A stretch of DNA of 12,112 nucleotides, from NCBI GenBank assembly GCA_020859875.1, contig JAJBVJ010000031.1, positions 1 through 12,112 on the forward strand. The letters run 5' to 3'. The DNA comes from Rikenellaceae bacterium. Its GTDB lineage: Bacteria > Bacteroidota > Bacteroidia > Bacteroidales > Rikenellaceae. Below are positions 11,999 through 12,112 of this stretch, piece by piece (positions within the stretch are counted from its first letter, which is position 1; every line of letters starts with the position of its first letter). Under the pieces are notes generated by a model. The model was given only the letters and a program-made list of their open reading frames with translations. It made no database searches and was not told the origin of the DNA. A program made the position numbers and the translations under genes.

Positions 11999-12112
11999 AT
12001 GCAAAATGATGAGGATATCATCCTCGAAATCTGTTATGATTATGCCATTCCAGATTGTGGGCCGAAGGATAAAGGGTTTTATCAAATGGAAGAAGGATCT
12101 TCTTTCCATGAA
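11999..12112 (+). CDS. N-terminal part of an unrecognised protein, runs off the right edge
   Basis: ATG at 11999 opens 38 codons without a stop to the window end: MQNDEDIILEICYDYAIPDC then GPKDKGFYQMEEGSSFHE. The composition is acidic and protein-like, and an AT-rich leader (11943-11998) separates it from the divergent interrupted ORF, as expected for a shared promoter region. No Shine-Dalgarno site and no clear plus-strand -7 box were found. Too little is visible to assign a family. It may be the first intact gene of the acquired region. Confidence 0.45.
   Translation, partial: MQNDEDIILEICYDYAIPDCGPKDKGFYQMEEGSSFHE

Noticed and set aside
12011..12025. GAGGAT-ATC-ATCCTC dyad near the right edge
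   Set aside because: It lies in the likely coding start of the partial gene and is short enough to be chance.
10985..12112. CRISPR array or insertion sequence in the AT-rich right end
   Set aside because: There are only two copies of the 10-bp repeat without spacers, and no transposase motif or target-site duplication was found.

Overview
The window looks like chromosome of a Bacteroidales bacterium, probably of the Alistipes/Rikenellaceae type. This is an inference. It rests on matches to the Bacteroidetes -7 promoter box TAnnTTTG, the general lack of Shine-Dalgarno sites, a PepSY-like lipoprotein, an M23 peptidase of Bacteroidetes style, and a short CstA. No CRISPR array, rRNA gene or intact insertion sequence is visible.

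Left block (1-2431, minus strand): a tight three-gene run made of a membrane-anchored M23 peptidase-family protein, a secreted protein with a carboxypeptidase-regulatory-like domain, and the start of a split-barrel flavin/PNPOx-like protein cut by the window edge. Divergent from it (2491-6006, plus strand) are lipA and lipB, two nucleotides apart, which make protein-bound lipoate. They are followed after a 114-nt structured gap by recJ, the single-strand 5'-3' exonuclease of recombination and repair.

Middle (6007-7470): a 545-nt stretch without a convincing gene. It holds a 14-codon ORF, weak hairpins, and an 11-bp inverted repeat whose right arm is the unusually strong ribosome-binding site of a two-unit PepSY-like lipoprotein gene. 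A strong hairpin closes this gene against the convergent cluster on the right.

Right operon (7496-10598, minus strand): cstA (peptide/pyruvate-type transporter family), an unrecognised acidic helical protein overlapping cstA by 8 nt, and a TIGR01212/YhcC radical SAM protein 9 nt further on. Beyond it lie tRNA-Thr(CGT) with a perfect terminator hairpin, then tRNA-Ser(TGA) with a textbook promoter.

Downstream of tRNA-Ser (10985-12112) the sequence turns visibly AT-richer and gene-poor. It carries a 15-bp palindrome and a tandem TTACGCACAA repeat directly behind the tRNA, an 11-bp inverted repeat around a lone promoter-like box, fragments of a phage-type HTH/S24 repressor split over three frames, a 120-residue ORF interrupted by one in-frame TAG, and the start of a plus-strand gene at the edge. 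I read this as the decayed end of a prophage or integrative element that used tRNA-Ser as its attachment site. It is the most unusual part of the window. I did not find an intact new system. The best candidates for something undescribed are the anti-RBS/leader arrangement at 6186-6551 and the tRNA-Ser-flanking relic.
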